A stretch of DNA of 64,000 nt, from contig NZ_LAIJ01000009.1 in assembly GCF_001449115.1 (NCBI RefSeq), forward strand, positions 1,077,763 to 1,141,762, given 5' to 3'. The notes beneath the pieces were generated by a model that was not told the DNA's origin, ran no database searches, and worked only from the letters and a program-made list of their open reading frames with translations. This DNA comes from Occallatibacter gabretensis. Lineage in GTDB: Bacteria > Acidobacteriota > Terriglobia > Terriglobales > Acidobacteriaceae. Shown piece after piece: positions 8,205 to 16,947 of the stretch. Each line of letters starts with the position of its first letter. Within the stretch, counting starts at the first letter, position 1. A program made the translations under genes and the position numbers.

Positions 8205-10088
8205 ATGAAGCAATTTGAGTCATTTGGTCTGGATGAGCATAACGAGTGTCTGTGGCAGAACGGCGCACAGATCACACTGCCTCCCAGGGCCTTCGCGGTG
8301 CTGCGTTACCTGGTCGAAAATCCGGGGCGGCTGGTCAGCCACGATGAGCTGTTGGATAAGCTCTGGCCGGATACCTATGTGCAACCGCAGATTTTGCGAA
8401 CCTATGTGCTGGAACTGCGCAAGCTGCTGTGCGACGATGCCCGGCAACCGCGATTCATCCGTTCCCTGCCTAAGCGCGGATACGTCTTTCTTGCAGCAGT
8501 GACGGAGAATGGCAATGGCAGGCCCATCATTGCCGCTGCTGTGGGGACGCCGAAGAACGGTGCAGCTGCCGCCGCTGATCATCTGGTTGCCTCGCAACAG
8601 CTGGTTGGCCGCGAGAAGGAACTGACCGCGCTGCGCAATTGTGTGGAGCGGCTGATTGGTAAGACGCGGCAGATGGTACTGATCAGCGGGGACGTGGGCA
8701 TGGGCAAGACCATGCTCATCGACGCGTTTGCAAGCGAGTGCGCGGCTTCCGGGAAAATTGCGGTGGCGCGAGGACAGTGCGTGCAGGGAATTGGCGCGCG
8801 CGAGCAGTATTACCCCGTGCTCGAAGCCCTGGCGCATCTGTGCGCCTCAGCGGATGGGGCGCGAGTGTGCAGAGTGCTGGCGAGGGTTGCGCCGGCGTGG
8901 CTGCCAGGTTTTGCGCGGGAAGGCGTTGCTCGCAACGAGACAGGGCGCACGGATAATGGGCGCACGTATACAGGAACCGCAAGCGAGCTATGCGCGGCGC
9001 TTGAAGAACTGGCTGCTGAAAAGCCTTTGGTCTTGATACTGGAGAACATTCACTGGGCCGACGATGCGACGCTCGACGCGATCTCCGCTTTAGCGCAGAG
9101 GCGTATGCCTGCGAAGCTCATGATTGTGGCAACGATTGGTTCGCATGAGACTGGAGCCAGGCATCCCGTTGGGCGCTTGAGGCAGAGTCTGAGTATGCAG
9201 CGGCTGTGCACGGAGCTTGCGCTGTCTCCACTGACGAAGGCACATACAGTGGAACTGCTGCGCCGAAAGCTCGGGGAGAGTGCGCTGCCGAGTAGTCTTG
9301 ACGCATTTGTGCACCAGCATGCAGAAGGCAATCCGCTCTTCGCGCTGGCCATTCTTGACCATCTGATTGCGGAGCGTTTTCTTGTGCGAGCCGGGTCTGG
9401 ACCGGAGGCACGCTGGGAACTCCGTGCACCACTGGTGCAATCAGAGACCGGCGTTCCCACAGAGCTGGCGCAGATGATGGAAGTGGAGATTGCGCGGTTA
9501 TCTGCAGCAGAACAACGACTACTGGAAGCGGCAAGCCTGATCAGCGTTGCGTTTCCGGCGTGGGCCGTTGCAGCGGCGCTTGAAGAGGATATTGCTGCAA
9601 CGGAAGACGCATGCGATGATCTTGCGCGCCGTGTTTCCTTTATTCGCCGCGCGGGGCATGACGAGCTTCCTGACGGAACGCGCTCAGCTTTTTATGTATT
9701 TGCACATGGGCTGTATCGCGAGGTGCTTTATCAGAGGCAGCCTGCGGCGCGGCGCGCTCGCCGGCATACGCGCGTGGCAGAACGGCTGAGCAGGATATTT
9801 GCCGGACGTGAGTTTGACGTGGCGCATGAAATAACAATGCACTTTGAGGCCGCTGGAGAGTGGCTCCGCGCGATTGAAACTCTGCGTGCCGCGGCTCATG
9901 CTGCGCGAGAGAACAGAGTCTCGGCAGGAGAGCTGCTTTCACGCGCGCTGGGCATTGCTGAAAATCTGAAAAACGGAGAGCGGGAAGCGACGACGGGTGA
10001 GATTCGTGCGGCGCTCGAGAGCCTGAACGATGAAGTGCAAACTGCATCGCAGAAAAGAACGCGCCGAATACCCATCACGAAAACTTGA
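8205..10088 (+). CDS. Winged-helix transcriptional regulator fused to an AAA-type ATPase domain
   Basis: The 627-residue protein begins with an OmpR/PhoB-type winged helix (residues 1-100: LPPRAFAVLRYLVENPGRLVSHDELLDKLWPD, ending RFIRSLPKRGYVFLA), as in CadC- and ToxR-like DNA-binding domains. A linker leads to an AAA_16-type ATPase with Walker A GDVGMGKT (162-169) and a Walker B region in KPLVLILENIHWADDATLDAI. The C-terminal part is helical and ends soon after, without the long TPR array usual in MalT- or SARP-like relatives. It is likely cytoplasmic and uses nucleotide-dependent activation. Its divergence from the beta-helix gene makes that gene a plausible target; this is inference. Confidence 0.88.
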   Translation: MKQFESFGLDEHNECLWQNGAQITLPPRAFAVLRYLVENPGRLVSHDELLDKLWPDTYVQPQILRTYVLELRKLLCDDARQPRFIRSLPKRGYVFLAAVTENGNGRPIIAAAVGTPKNGAAAAADHLVASQQLVGREKELTALRNCVERLIGKTRQMVLISGDVGMGKTMLIDAFASECAASGKIAVARGQCVQGIGAREQYYPVLEALAHLCASADGARVCRVLARVAPAWLPGFAREGVARNETGRTDNGRTYTGTASELCAALEELAAEKPLVLILENIHWADDATLDAISALAQRRMPAKLMIVATIGSHETGARHPVGRLRQSLSMQRLCTELALSPLTKAHTVELLRRKLGESALPSSLDAFVHQHAEGNPLFALAILDHLIAERFLVRAGSGPEARWELRAPLVQSETGVPTELAQMMEVEIARLSAAEQRLLEAASLISVAFPAWAVAAALEEDIAATEDACDDLARRVSFIRRAGHDELPDGTRSAFYVFAHGLYREVLYQRQPAARRARRHTRVAERLSRIFAGREFDVAHEITMHFEAAGEWLRAIETLRAAAHAARENRVSAGELLSRALGIAENLKNGEREATTGEIRAALESLNDEVQTASQKRTRRIPITKT

Positions 10089-10164
10089 CGTTTTCTCGAC
10101 GGGAACTTAACACCTTTGTTTTTCAGGGTTGCTAGTGTGAGCAACGTAGCAGGAGGACAAACCT

Positions 10165-10554
10165 ATGCGGATCACACTTCGTTCCCTCGTTCTGACGCTG
10201 GCTGTACTGGCGCCCGTCGCTTTCACCGCGCAAACCGCCTCGGCCGCAGCGAATGTTCGCGTGCCGTTCACTTTCAACGTCGACGGCAAGACACTACCGG
10301 CAGGGACATACTCCGTAGTGCGTGATCTGAACGGCAGTTTCGTTAAGTTGATCTCGTCAGACAGCAAATTTGTAGGCCAGTGGCTTCTCCAGTCAGGCGA
10401 TGCAAAGCCGACCGATACAGCGATTACGCTGCGCTTCGACGAAGGCGATGGCGCGTACGCGCTGCGTTCCATCCAGTACAACGCGACGATCACGAAACGC
10501 CTCGATAAGAATGTATCTGAAGTTCGCGCCATACACATCGTGCATGGCCGATAA
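10165..10554 (+). CDS. Small secreted protein, 129 aa
   Basis: The ATG follows AGGAGG by about 8 bases. The protein has a clear signal peptide (MRITLRSLVLTLAVLAPVAFTAQTASA) and a mature beta-rich domain starting ANVRVPFTFNVDGKTLPAGTYSVVRDLNGSFVKL. This pattern, an exported small sandwich with the words VPFxFxVxGKxLPAGxY, recurs in Acidobacteria as an uncharacterised family. A GGGAACTT element about 60 bases upstream could be an ECF-type -35. Function unknown. It ends before a good terminator, so it is probably monocistronic. Confidence 0.85.
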   Translation: MRITLRSLVLTLAVLAPVAFTAQTASAAANVRVPFTFNVDGKTLPAGTYSVVRDLNGSFVKLISSDSKFVGQWLLQSGDAKPTDTAITLRFDEGDGAYALRSIQYNATITKRLDKNVSEVRAIHIVHGR

Positions 10555-10611
10555 GGTTGTCGGCGGCCACGCGAGCGGCCGCAGACAATGACGTAGCCAG
10601 AAAACATCCTC

Positions 10612-10647
10612 GGGAAGGCGGACCTCCAACTGCCTTCCCTTTTTTTT
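10612..10647 (+). terminator. Intrinsic terminator between converging genes
   Basis: GGGAAGGCGG pairs with CTGCCTTCCC (one G-T pair) over an 8-base loop and is followed by eight Ts. It ends the 10165 transcript just before the hslU stop codon. Confidence 0.88.
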
Positions 10648-10650
10648 GCG

Positions 10651-12156
10651 CTAGAGAATGTAGCGGCTCAGATCCTGATCCTTCACAATACTTGCCACCA
10701 TCTGCCTTACATATGTGTCGGTGATGTGAAAGACCTTCTCCGGGCCGGACGCGGTCATGCGCTCCTCATAAGGCAGATCGGTGCTAGCTTCACTCTTGAT
10801 AGTCGCAGTGAGCGCCTGGGCCTGCTCGTCATTCTGTGCGCGGCGCGCCACGTCAGGAGCGAGGAAGCTGACGTCCTCGAGCACGCGCTCCATGATGGTG
10901 CTCAGTCTTCGCGCACCGATGTTCTCGGTTGTCTCATTGACCTTGAAGGCGAACTGGGCCATTTCGCGCAGTGCTTCGGGAGAAAACTCAAGCCGCACGC
11001 CCTCGGTTTCAAGCAGAGCAGAGTACTGCCTGGTCAGTGAGGCCTTGGGCTCGGTGAGGATGCGGAGGAAGTCTTCCACGGTGAGCGATTGCAGTTCTAC
11101 GCGGATGGGAAAGCGACCCTGCAGTTCTGGAATCAGGTCGCTGGGCTTTGCCACATGGAATGCGCCGGCTGCGATGAAGAGAATGTGATCCGTGCGGACC
11201 ATGCCGTAGCGGGTGTTCACCGTAGTGCCTTCCACAATGGGCAGGATGTCGCGCTGCACGCCTTCACGCGAGACATCGGGGCCATGGCCGCCCTCGCGAC
11301 CGGCAATCTTATCAATTTCGTCAAGGAATACGATGCCGCTGGATTCGACGCGCTCGACTGCGGCGCGCGTGACCTGATCCATATCGATGAGGCGGCTCTC
11401 TTCTTCCTGTACAAGGTAGTCGAAGGCGTCGGTGACCTTCATCTTGCGCTTGCGTGAACCGCCGCCGCCGAAGATATTCGGCAGCATGTCCTTGAGGTTC
11501 ATCTCCATTTCCTCAAGGTTCTGGCTGGAGATGATGCCGAACTGCGGCGTGTTGCGCTCGCGCACATCCACTTCCACGGTGCGGTCGTCGATCTTGCCTT
11601 CGCGGAACTGCTGGCGAAGTTTTTCCCGCGAACGCTGATGCGAGTCTGTTCCAGGCAGAGTCAGTTGGCCCTCCTGGCCCTGCGGCGGCACGGGCGGAGG
11701 CGGCAGAAGCAGATCGAGCAGGCGTTCTTCAGCGTTCATCTCTGCCTTGTCTTCGACTTCTTCCAGGCGTTCTTCGCGCACCATGTCGATGGCGATTTCG
11801 ACGAGATCGCGGACGATAGATTCGACGTCGCGGCCCACGTAGCCGACTTCTGTAAACTTCGAGGCTTCCACCTTGAGGAACGGTGAATTGGTCAGCTTCG
11901 CGAGACGGCGCGCAATCTCGGTTTTGCCCACGCCCGTTGGCCCAATCATGATGATGTTCTTGGGCATGATGTCGTCGGCGATATCCGGCGGCAGCTTCTG
12001 CCGGCGCTGACGATTTCGCAACGCGATGGCGACTGCGCGCTTGGCGGCCTTCTGGCCTACGACATGCTTGTCGAGCTCGGCGACGATTTCGCGCGGAGTG
12101 AGTTCGTCTAGCGCGAGCTCGGTTTCTTCAGCGGATGCGGGAAGATAAATAGCCAT
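10651..12156 (-). CDS. hslU: HslU ATPase, unfoldase of the HslUV protease
   Basis: AAA+ unfoldase that feeds substrates to HslV. The 501-residue protein has the HslU opening [17 protein letters not shown] (residues 19-35), Walker A GPTGVGKT (72-79), a Walker B segment [22 protein letters not shown], and the I-domain insertion between them. The protein ends DLSRYIL, the HslU C-terminal tail that docks on HslV. It is somewhat longer than typical HslU, mainly in a charged and proline-rich I-domain stretch ([13 protein letters not shown]). It is the last gene of the hslV-DUF3052-hslU operon, 25 bases after the preceding gene. Confidence 0.96.
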   Translation of the reverse strand: MAIYLPASAEETELALDELTPREIVAELDKHVVGQKAAKRAVAIALRNRQRRQKLPPDIADDIMPKNIIMIGPTGVGKTEIARRLAKLTNSPFLKVEASKFTEVGYVGRDVESIVRDLVEIAIDMVREERLEEVEDKAEMNAEERLLDLLLPPPPVPPQGQEGQLTLPGTDSHQRSREKLRQQFREGKIDDRTVEVDVRERNTPQFGIISSQNLEEMEMNLKDMLPNIFGGGGSRKRKMKVTDAFDYLVQEEESRLIDMDQVTRAAVERVESSGIVFLDEIDKIAGREGGHGPDVSREGVQRDILPIVEGTTVNTRYGMVRTDHILFIAAGAFHVAKPSDLIPELQGRFPIRVELQSLTVEDFLRILTEPKASLTRQYSALLETEGVRLEFSPEALREMAQFAFKVNETTENIGARRLSTIMERVLEDVSFLAPDVARRAQNDEQAQALTATIKSEASTDLPYEERMTASGPEKVFHITDTYVRQMVASIVKDQDLSRYIL

Positions 12157-12181
12157 TCGGTTCCTCAGCGTTCAATTCGCG

Positions 12182-12598
12182 TCATTTCTTCGCGGTTGGA
12201 GCAAAAGCCGCGCGAAGTTCCTTGCGAATTACAAATTTTAATCCGGACCAGGTCTCGTCAATCGCGCAGACTTTGATATCTACAAGAGGTGTTTGGAGCA
12301 CACGGTCACGTATCAGGATGTCTGTCAGATCAGTCTTGATGCCGGAGGTCTTCTTGGGCCACGCAATCCAGATCATGCCATCGGCTTTGATTGCTTTCAG
12401 GAGCGGGTCAAGATCGGCATTGAGCTCAGCGGCGGACTGTACGAAGAACAGCACTACATCAAGGTTCTTGCGGGGTCGTGTGCTGGCGTAGTCTTTCAGC
12501 TCCTCCGGAAGATTGGCAGGGGCATTTTGCAGAAGCACACGGTGATCCGCCTGAATGCCAAGTTTCCGTAAGAGCGGCGTACCGGAATACCCTGCCAT
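12182..12598 (-). CDS. DUF3052-family protein
   Basis: A 138-residue protein with the DUF3052 opening MAGYSGTPLLRKLGIQADHRV. The start at 12598 is set by AGGAG 6 bases upstream; a further in-frame ATG at 12619 lacks this. The core LDVVLFFVQSAAELNADLDPLLKAIKADGMIWIAWPKK is a small alpha/beta fold. Members are uncharacterised; no catalytic motif is evident. It lies between hslV and hslU with short gaps (35 and 25 bases), so it is almost certainly co-transcribed with them. Whether it acts with the protease is unknown. Confidence 0.88.
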   Translation of the reverse strand: MAGYSGTPLLRKLGIQADHRVLLQNAPANLPEELKDYASTRPRKNLDVVLFFVQSAAELNADLDPLLKAIKADGMIWIAWPKKTSGIKTDLTDILIRDRVLQTPLVDIKVCAIDETWSGLKFVIRKELRAAFAPTAKK

Positions 12599-12633
12599 GT
12601 TGCTCCTGCTGAAGCTCAAACCAGCCAGTCAGC

Positions 12634-13197
12634 TTACTTCAATTCCTCAATCGTGATGCGGTCGTTTGTGTAGATGCAGATATCGCCAGCGATCTTCATG
12701 GCCCTTTGTGCGATTTCGAGTGCCGAGAGCTCAGTGTTCTCAAGAAGGGCGCGCGCTGCCGCTGTGGCGTAGCTGCCGCCGGAGCCGATTGCCGCGATGG
12801 GCTCATCCGGATCGATTACGTCTCCCGAACCGGAGAGGATGAAGGTCTGGCTCTTGTCGGCAACGACGAGTAACGCTTCGAGATTGCGCAGCATTTTGTC
12901 CGTGCGCCAGTCCTTGGCCAGCTCCACGGCGGCCCGGTGCAGCTGGCCGGAGAACTGCTCAAGCTTGGACTCAAAGCGCGTGAAGAGATTGAAGGCGTCT
13001 GCGGTGGAACCGGCAAATCCAGCCAGAATCTTGTCCTGATAGAGGCGGCGAATCTTGCGCGCTGAGTGCTTCAGCACGTGGTCGCCAAGCGTGACCTGCC
13101 CGTCGGCGGCCATGATGACCTGGCCATTGCGGCGGACGCAGATTACGGTGGTGGATCGGATGCGGGGACGGTTCGGCGTAGCGGAATTCGTGCTCAA
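12634..13197 (-). CDS. hslV: HslV, threonine peptidase subunit of the HslUV protease
   Basis: Proteasome-like N-terminal-threonine peptidase. After an N-terminal leader, the mature sequence [23 protein letters not shown] aligns with classical HslV from its catalytic Thr. Further family motifs are [66 protein letters not shown] and [16 protein letters not shown]. The best-supported start is a TTG at 13197 with GGGAGG about 10 bases upstream, giving 187 residues and a 15-residue leader before Thr16. A longer frame to 13275 has no ribosome-binding site. First gene of the hslV-DUF3052-hslU operon. Confidence 0.93.
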   Translation of the reverse strand: MSTNSATPNRPRIRSTTVICVRRNGQVIMAADGQVTLGDHVLKHSARKIRRLYQDKILAGFAGSTADAFNLFTRFESKLEQFSGQLHRAAVELAKDWRTDKMLRNLEALLVVADKSQTFILSGSGDVIDPDEPIAAIGSGGSYATAAARALLENTELSALEIAQRAMKIAGDICIYTNDRITIEELK

Positions 13198-13289
13198 TCT
13201 AAGAAAAACCTCCCAAAGTTCACGTCCGGCAAGGGAGGAACCCCAACTGAAGATGCAGAAATGAGTATATAGCACCGTATGCGGGCGTT

Positions 13290-13319
13290 TTGGCGCGTAT
13301 TGTTCGGGGAACGCGCCAA
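13290..13319. repeat. Inverted repeat upstream of hslV
   Basis: TTGGCGCGT (13290-13298) and ACGCGCCAA (13311-13319) are perfect 9-bp arms around 12 bases. It lies between the end of the radical SAM gene and the start of hslV. No T-tract follows on either strand, so it could be an operator for the hsl operon or a weak terminator. Confidence 0.45.
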
Positions 13320-13409
13320 TTCGAGTCCGCAGAGCAGAGAGTTCAAAGGTAGAGACAATGCTGAGACAGGCGCCGAATTGGCGACAATCTGCTCGAAGCC
13401 ACAGTCAAG

Positions 13410-15014
13410 TCAATCCTTGGCAATGACGACCAGCGAGTCCGGCCCATTGTGGAGTCTGCCGCTCTTCGTGTTCCAACTGCCGAGCATTGTAGATGCAAGT
13501 GGAAGTTCCCATGCCGGTGAAACAAGTTCCGGCATGGGTTTTGCCTGGAACAGCTTCCTGCACTGTCCGGCGGTCCACCGCGCCCATGCCTTGGATTTTT
13601 TCCGGCGGGCACTATCGGTCGAGAGACCCGTCCCCGCATACATCATCCGGTAGAGCCTGGAGAGAAACATGAACGCGAGCCGCGCGCGCAAATTCGGCGT
13701 ACAGGCGGACCGCTCCCAGATTGCGCCCCAGTTATAGAACCTGTCCCAGACCTTCTGCGTCCGCACGCGAATCTCCTCGGAACTCATCGTAGGATGCGGC
13801 GTAAACATCTTGGGCCGAACCTCGGTGGGAATCAGCCAGTAGCGCGTGATGGGAACATCTCCTACCATCGCAGGGTCCTTCGCCTGTTCCTTTTCCCAAC
13901 GACCAAAGTCCACTGTGCCGGGAAACGGAGTCATCATCACGAACTGTGCAAACGTAACACCCGCCCGGAGTGCCATCTCCACCGTAGCGTCAAAGGTCGC
14001 CGGCTTGTCCGTAGGAAGCCCGAAGATGAATGAGCCTAATACGTGCACGCCATGCTGCTTGAAGGTTTGCAGACGCCTAGCCAGCGCTTCGCCGGAGAAG
14101 TTGAAGTCCTTGAAGACCGCCTTGAGTCCCTCCGGCGTCACTGCTTCTACGCCCACCAGCGCGCCCTTGATGTTGGCCTTGCGCATCGCATCCAAGTACT
14201 CGATATCTTCGCCCGCTTCCATAGTGATCTGCGTGAAAAAGACCATGTCCTTCGGCAGCTTGGCCAACTCCCTCATCAGCTCAAACCGCTCTTCGCGAAT
14301 CGCAGTCAACTCGCCAAGCTTGGCCAGATTGTTCTGCTCGCGAGCGAGCCGCAGATCCGTCAGGCTCACCGGATAAAAATTGTCGTCCGCCAGCGCAATG
14401 TACCGAAAACCAATCCGCCGCAACTGGACAATCTCATCGATCACGCCCTGGTACGGTCGCTGCCGAGGCTGTTGTCCATCGGTTCGCCATACGCTGCAGA
14501 ACGAGCAGTGCTTCGGGCATCCGCGAATGGTTTGGACGGAAGCCCACATATATTTGTCTGTAGCCATGAGGTCCCATCGCGCCGCCAGAAACTGGCTGCC
14601 GCCGATGCGCCCGCCTTCATAAATCTTGCCGGGCTTGCCCGCCATGCAATCGGCCACAACCTTGCTCCAGGCAAGATCGCCGTCGCCCTTGACAACGGCG
14701 TGCGCCTCGCCGCGTTCCAGCGCTTCTTCAGGAAACAGCGTGGCATGAATCCCTCCATAGACAACCCACGCGCCGCGGCTGCGCGCCATGCGGCCTACCG
14801 CGTAACCGCGTAAAGCGTTGCCAGTGTGCACGCTGATGCCGACGATGTCGCCGGCCTGGATGCTCTCCGGCACAATCTGCTCCAGCGATTCATCTACGAG
14901 GATGGGGTCACCTGCTGATTGCGGCGTGGCGGCAGCAAGCACAAAGAGCCATCGCGGAGTGATGACGGCAGTACCAAAAGAATTGTCGCTGGGATTGACC
15001 AGGTGCACGCTCAT
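13410..15014 (-). CDS. B12-binding-domain radical SAM protein
   Basis: A 534-residue protein with an N-terminal cobalamin-binding-like Rossmann domain (DIVGISVHTGNALRGYAVGRMARSRGAWVVYGGIHATLFPEEAL, about 56-99). A radical SAM core follows with the cluster motif CPKHCSFC (Cys166, Cys170, Cys173) and substrate-barrel segments FRYIALADDNFY and LVGVEAVTPEGLK. The ATG follows AGGA by 5 bases. Architecture matches DUF4070-type and methylase-like B12/radical SAM enzymes; no canonical DxHxxG cobalamin motif is obvious. Substrate unknown: C-methylation of a lipid or cofactor is one possibility, not shown. It stands alone, 212 bases before hslV on the same strand. Confidence 0.87.
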   Translation of the reverse strand: MSVHLVNPSDNSFGTAVITPRWLFVLAAATPQSAGDPILVDESLEQIVPESIQAGDIVGISVHTGNALRGYAVGRMARSRGAWVVYGGIHATLFPEEALERGEAHAVVKGDGDLAWSKVVADCMAGKPGKIYEGGRIGGSQFLAARWDLMATDKYMWASVQTIRGCPKHCSFCSVWRTDGQQPRQRPYQGVIDEIVQLRRIGFRYIALADDNFYPVSLTDLRLAREQNNLAKLGELTAIREERFELMRELAKLPKDMVFFTQITMEAGEDIEYLDAMRKANIKGALVGVEAVTPEGLKAVFKDFNFSGEALARRLQTFKQHGVHVLGSFIFGLPTDKPATFDATVEMALRAGVTFAQFVMMTPFPGTVDFGRWEKEQAKDPAMVGDVPITRYWLIPTEVRPKMFTPHPTMSSEEIRVRTQKVWDRFYNWGAIWERSACTPNLRARLAFMFLSRLYRMMYAGTGLSTDSARRKKSKAWARWTAGQCRKLFQAKPMPELVSPAWELPLASTMLGSWNTKSGRLHNGPDSLVVIAKD

Positions 15015-15410
15015 TGAATCCTACTTTCCTCGTGCGAGTGGAGTGGATTCAGAGAGTGTCTTCACAAGAGGCGAATCGTTGGCCCAACTGCGCGCGGGCA
15101 CGATCGCGGGTCATAAAACTCGCTGCCTGACTTCCGGGTTCATCATACGTACAGTGCTCTGGAGCCGGTGTGCAGTATTGAACAGCATTGAAGACGGGAT
15201 AGTGCTAGATCGCCTTGAGCGGGGGAATCTATCTATCCTACTGTGGTAACCGAAATGGGCCAGTGGCCCATCCATATTTTGTCTTTTCTGCCCCGTCACA
15301 AACCGGGGTGCTCATCCTTGGTCCAGTTTGCGAACGTGGGATGGCACGCGCAGGCTTTTCACTATTACGACGCAGAGGCAGGCTATATAGTGGAGGCCCG
15401 TGAGGTACTA
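15015..15410. other. Intergenic region with one 17-bp palindrome
   Basis: This 396-bp gap separates the divergent radical SAM and serine-hydrolase genes. It holds ATGGGCCA-G-TGGCCCAT (15255-15271), a perfect palindrome with one central base, followed by CCATCCAT, reminiscent of the repeat at 2326. In-frame codons upstream of 15411 are open but show no ribosome-binding site. I see no RNA gene. Confidence 0.5.
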
Positions 15411-16862
15411 ATGCGCTTCGTAATCTCTGCGCTTCTTCTGCTCGTGCTATCGAGCAGCGTTACCGCTCAAAAAACGCCCACTCTCCACCTGTCGGACTAC
15501 GTTGGCACCTACACCGACTCCCCTGGACATACTCTTGAGATTGTGGCCGGCAACGAGCTGTTCGCCGTTCTGGATGAAGCCAAGTATGTGCTGCGGCCTT
15601 CAGGTGGGGACTCGGGTGTAGATCAGTTCAAAACCATCACCGGCCAAACGGTCACCTTCCCTCGAGATGCAAGCGGCAAGGTCACAGGTTACAAAGAGGA
15701 CGGTGAGTTCCATCCGCGCGTCTCAGCCGCGGTTACACCCGAATCCGCCGCGCTCGCCATGCCGCTCCCCAACGGGCAGAATTCTCCTTCGGATTACCGC
15801 TATCATCCGCCTGCCGATCTGCACGACGGAATTGCTGTTGGAGACATTGCGCACTCTAGCCTCGGGGCCTCAACGGCAGATGCCATTGTGCGCGGCATCC
15901 TCGACGGCACTTACAAAGACGTTCACAGCGTCCTGCTCTATCAGCACGGAAAGCTGGTCATGGAGGAGTACTTCTACGGCTATAGCGTGCAGCGTCCGCA
16001 TCAGCTCCGGTCGGCAACCAAATCGGTTGTGAGCGCGCTTGCAGGCATCGCCATCGACAAAGGCTCTCTCACTGGAGCCAGCCAGCAGGTGCTGCCGCAG
16101 ATGAGCTACGCAAGCTATGCCAATCCTGACCCACGCAAAGCAGCAATGACGCTCGATAACTTCCTCTCCATGAGCCCGGGCCTGGACTGTAATGACCATA
16201 GCTCCACTTCTCCGGGACGTGAGATGGTGATCGATAACGCTCCCGACTGGGTCAAGGCGACACTCGATCTTCCACTGATTAACGATCCTGGAGCGAAGGG
16301 ATACTACTGCTCCGGTGGCGTCTCTGTTGTGGGGCGGATGGTGGAAAATACCGTTCACATGCGGCTCCCGGAGTTTGCACAGGCAAATCTGTTTGGTCCG
16401 CTTGGTATTGCACGCACAGACTGGGTCTGGAATTACGACCTAACGAATGCCGACAAAGAATACTCCCAGATCCACCTGCGTCCGCGCGACATGCTCAAGC
16501 TCGGCATTCTTTTCGCGGACGGCGGCAGCTGGCACGGGCATCCGGTAGTCGCTGCTTCTTGGGTGCGCGCAAGCCTTGCAGAACACAGCCATGTGGACAA
16601 CGTTAGCTATGGCTATTTCTGGTGGCGTCCCTGGTTGAATGTGGAAACGCCAAGCGGTTCGCAACACGTAGACGTAGTTGCTGCCCAGGGAAACGGCGGA
16701 CAAAAGATTTACCTGGTGCCGCAGTACGATCTGGTCGCGGTTTTCACCGGAGGCGGTTACAACGCGGACTCAACTCCTCCAAATACCATCATGGCGCGAA
16801 TCGTTCTGCCTGTATTGATGGCCGCTCAAAGCGGGGCGAATTCTGCATCCCCGACGAAATAA
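15411..16862 (+). CDS. Secreted beta-lactamase-family serine hydrolase
   Basis: A 483-residue exported protein: signal peptide MRFVISALLLLVLSSSVTAQ at 15411, with GAGG 5 bases upstream. The first 100 mature residues form a separate small domain (SDYVGTYTDSPGHTLEIV). The catalytic beta-lactamase/PBP-like domain then carries SATK (S201, K204) as the SxxK nucleophile motif and GYYCSGGVSVVGRMVE in the position of the YxN motif. HVDVVAAQGNGGQKIYLVPQYDLVAVFTGGGYN supplies the third motif region. Family members are D-peptidases, esterases and similar hydrolases; the substrate is not predictable. No partner genes lie nearby. Confidence 0.9.
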   Translation: MRFVISALLLLVLSSSVTAQKTPTLHLSDYVGTYTDSPGHTLEIVAGNELFAVLDEAKYVLRPSGGDSGVDQFKTITGQTVTFPRDASGKVTGYKEDGEFHPRVSAAVTPESAALAMPLPNGQNSPSDYRYHPPADLHDGIAVGDIAHSSLGASTADAIVRGILDGTYKDVHSVLLYQHGKLVMEEYFYGYSVQRPHQLRSATKSVVSALAGIAIDKGSLTGASQQVLPQMSYASYANPDPRKAAMTLDNFLSMSPGLDCNDHSSTSPGREMVIDNAPDWVKATLDLPLINDPGAKGYYCSGGVSVVGRMVENTVHMRLPEFAQANLFGPLGIARTDWVWNYDLTNADKEYSQIHLRPRDMLKLGILFADGGSWHGHPVVAASWVRASLAEHSHVDNVSYGYFWWRPWLNVETPSGSQHVDVVAAQGNGGQKIYLVPQYDLVAVFTGGGYNADSTPPNTIMARIVLPVLMAAQSGANSASPTK

Positions 16863-16947
16863 CCATGCCATGCTTTGAGTACACGCAAACCGGATCGCGT
16901 GTGCTTCTCTGCTTCTTCCGCCACTCTTCCGCATCCAAACAGGTGAC

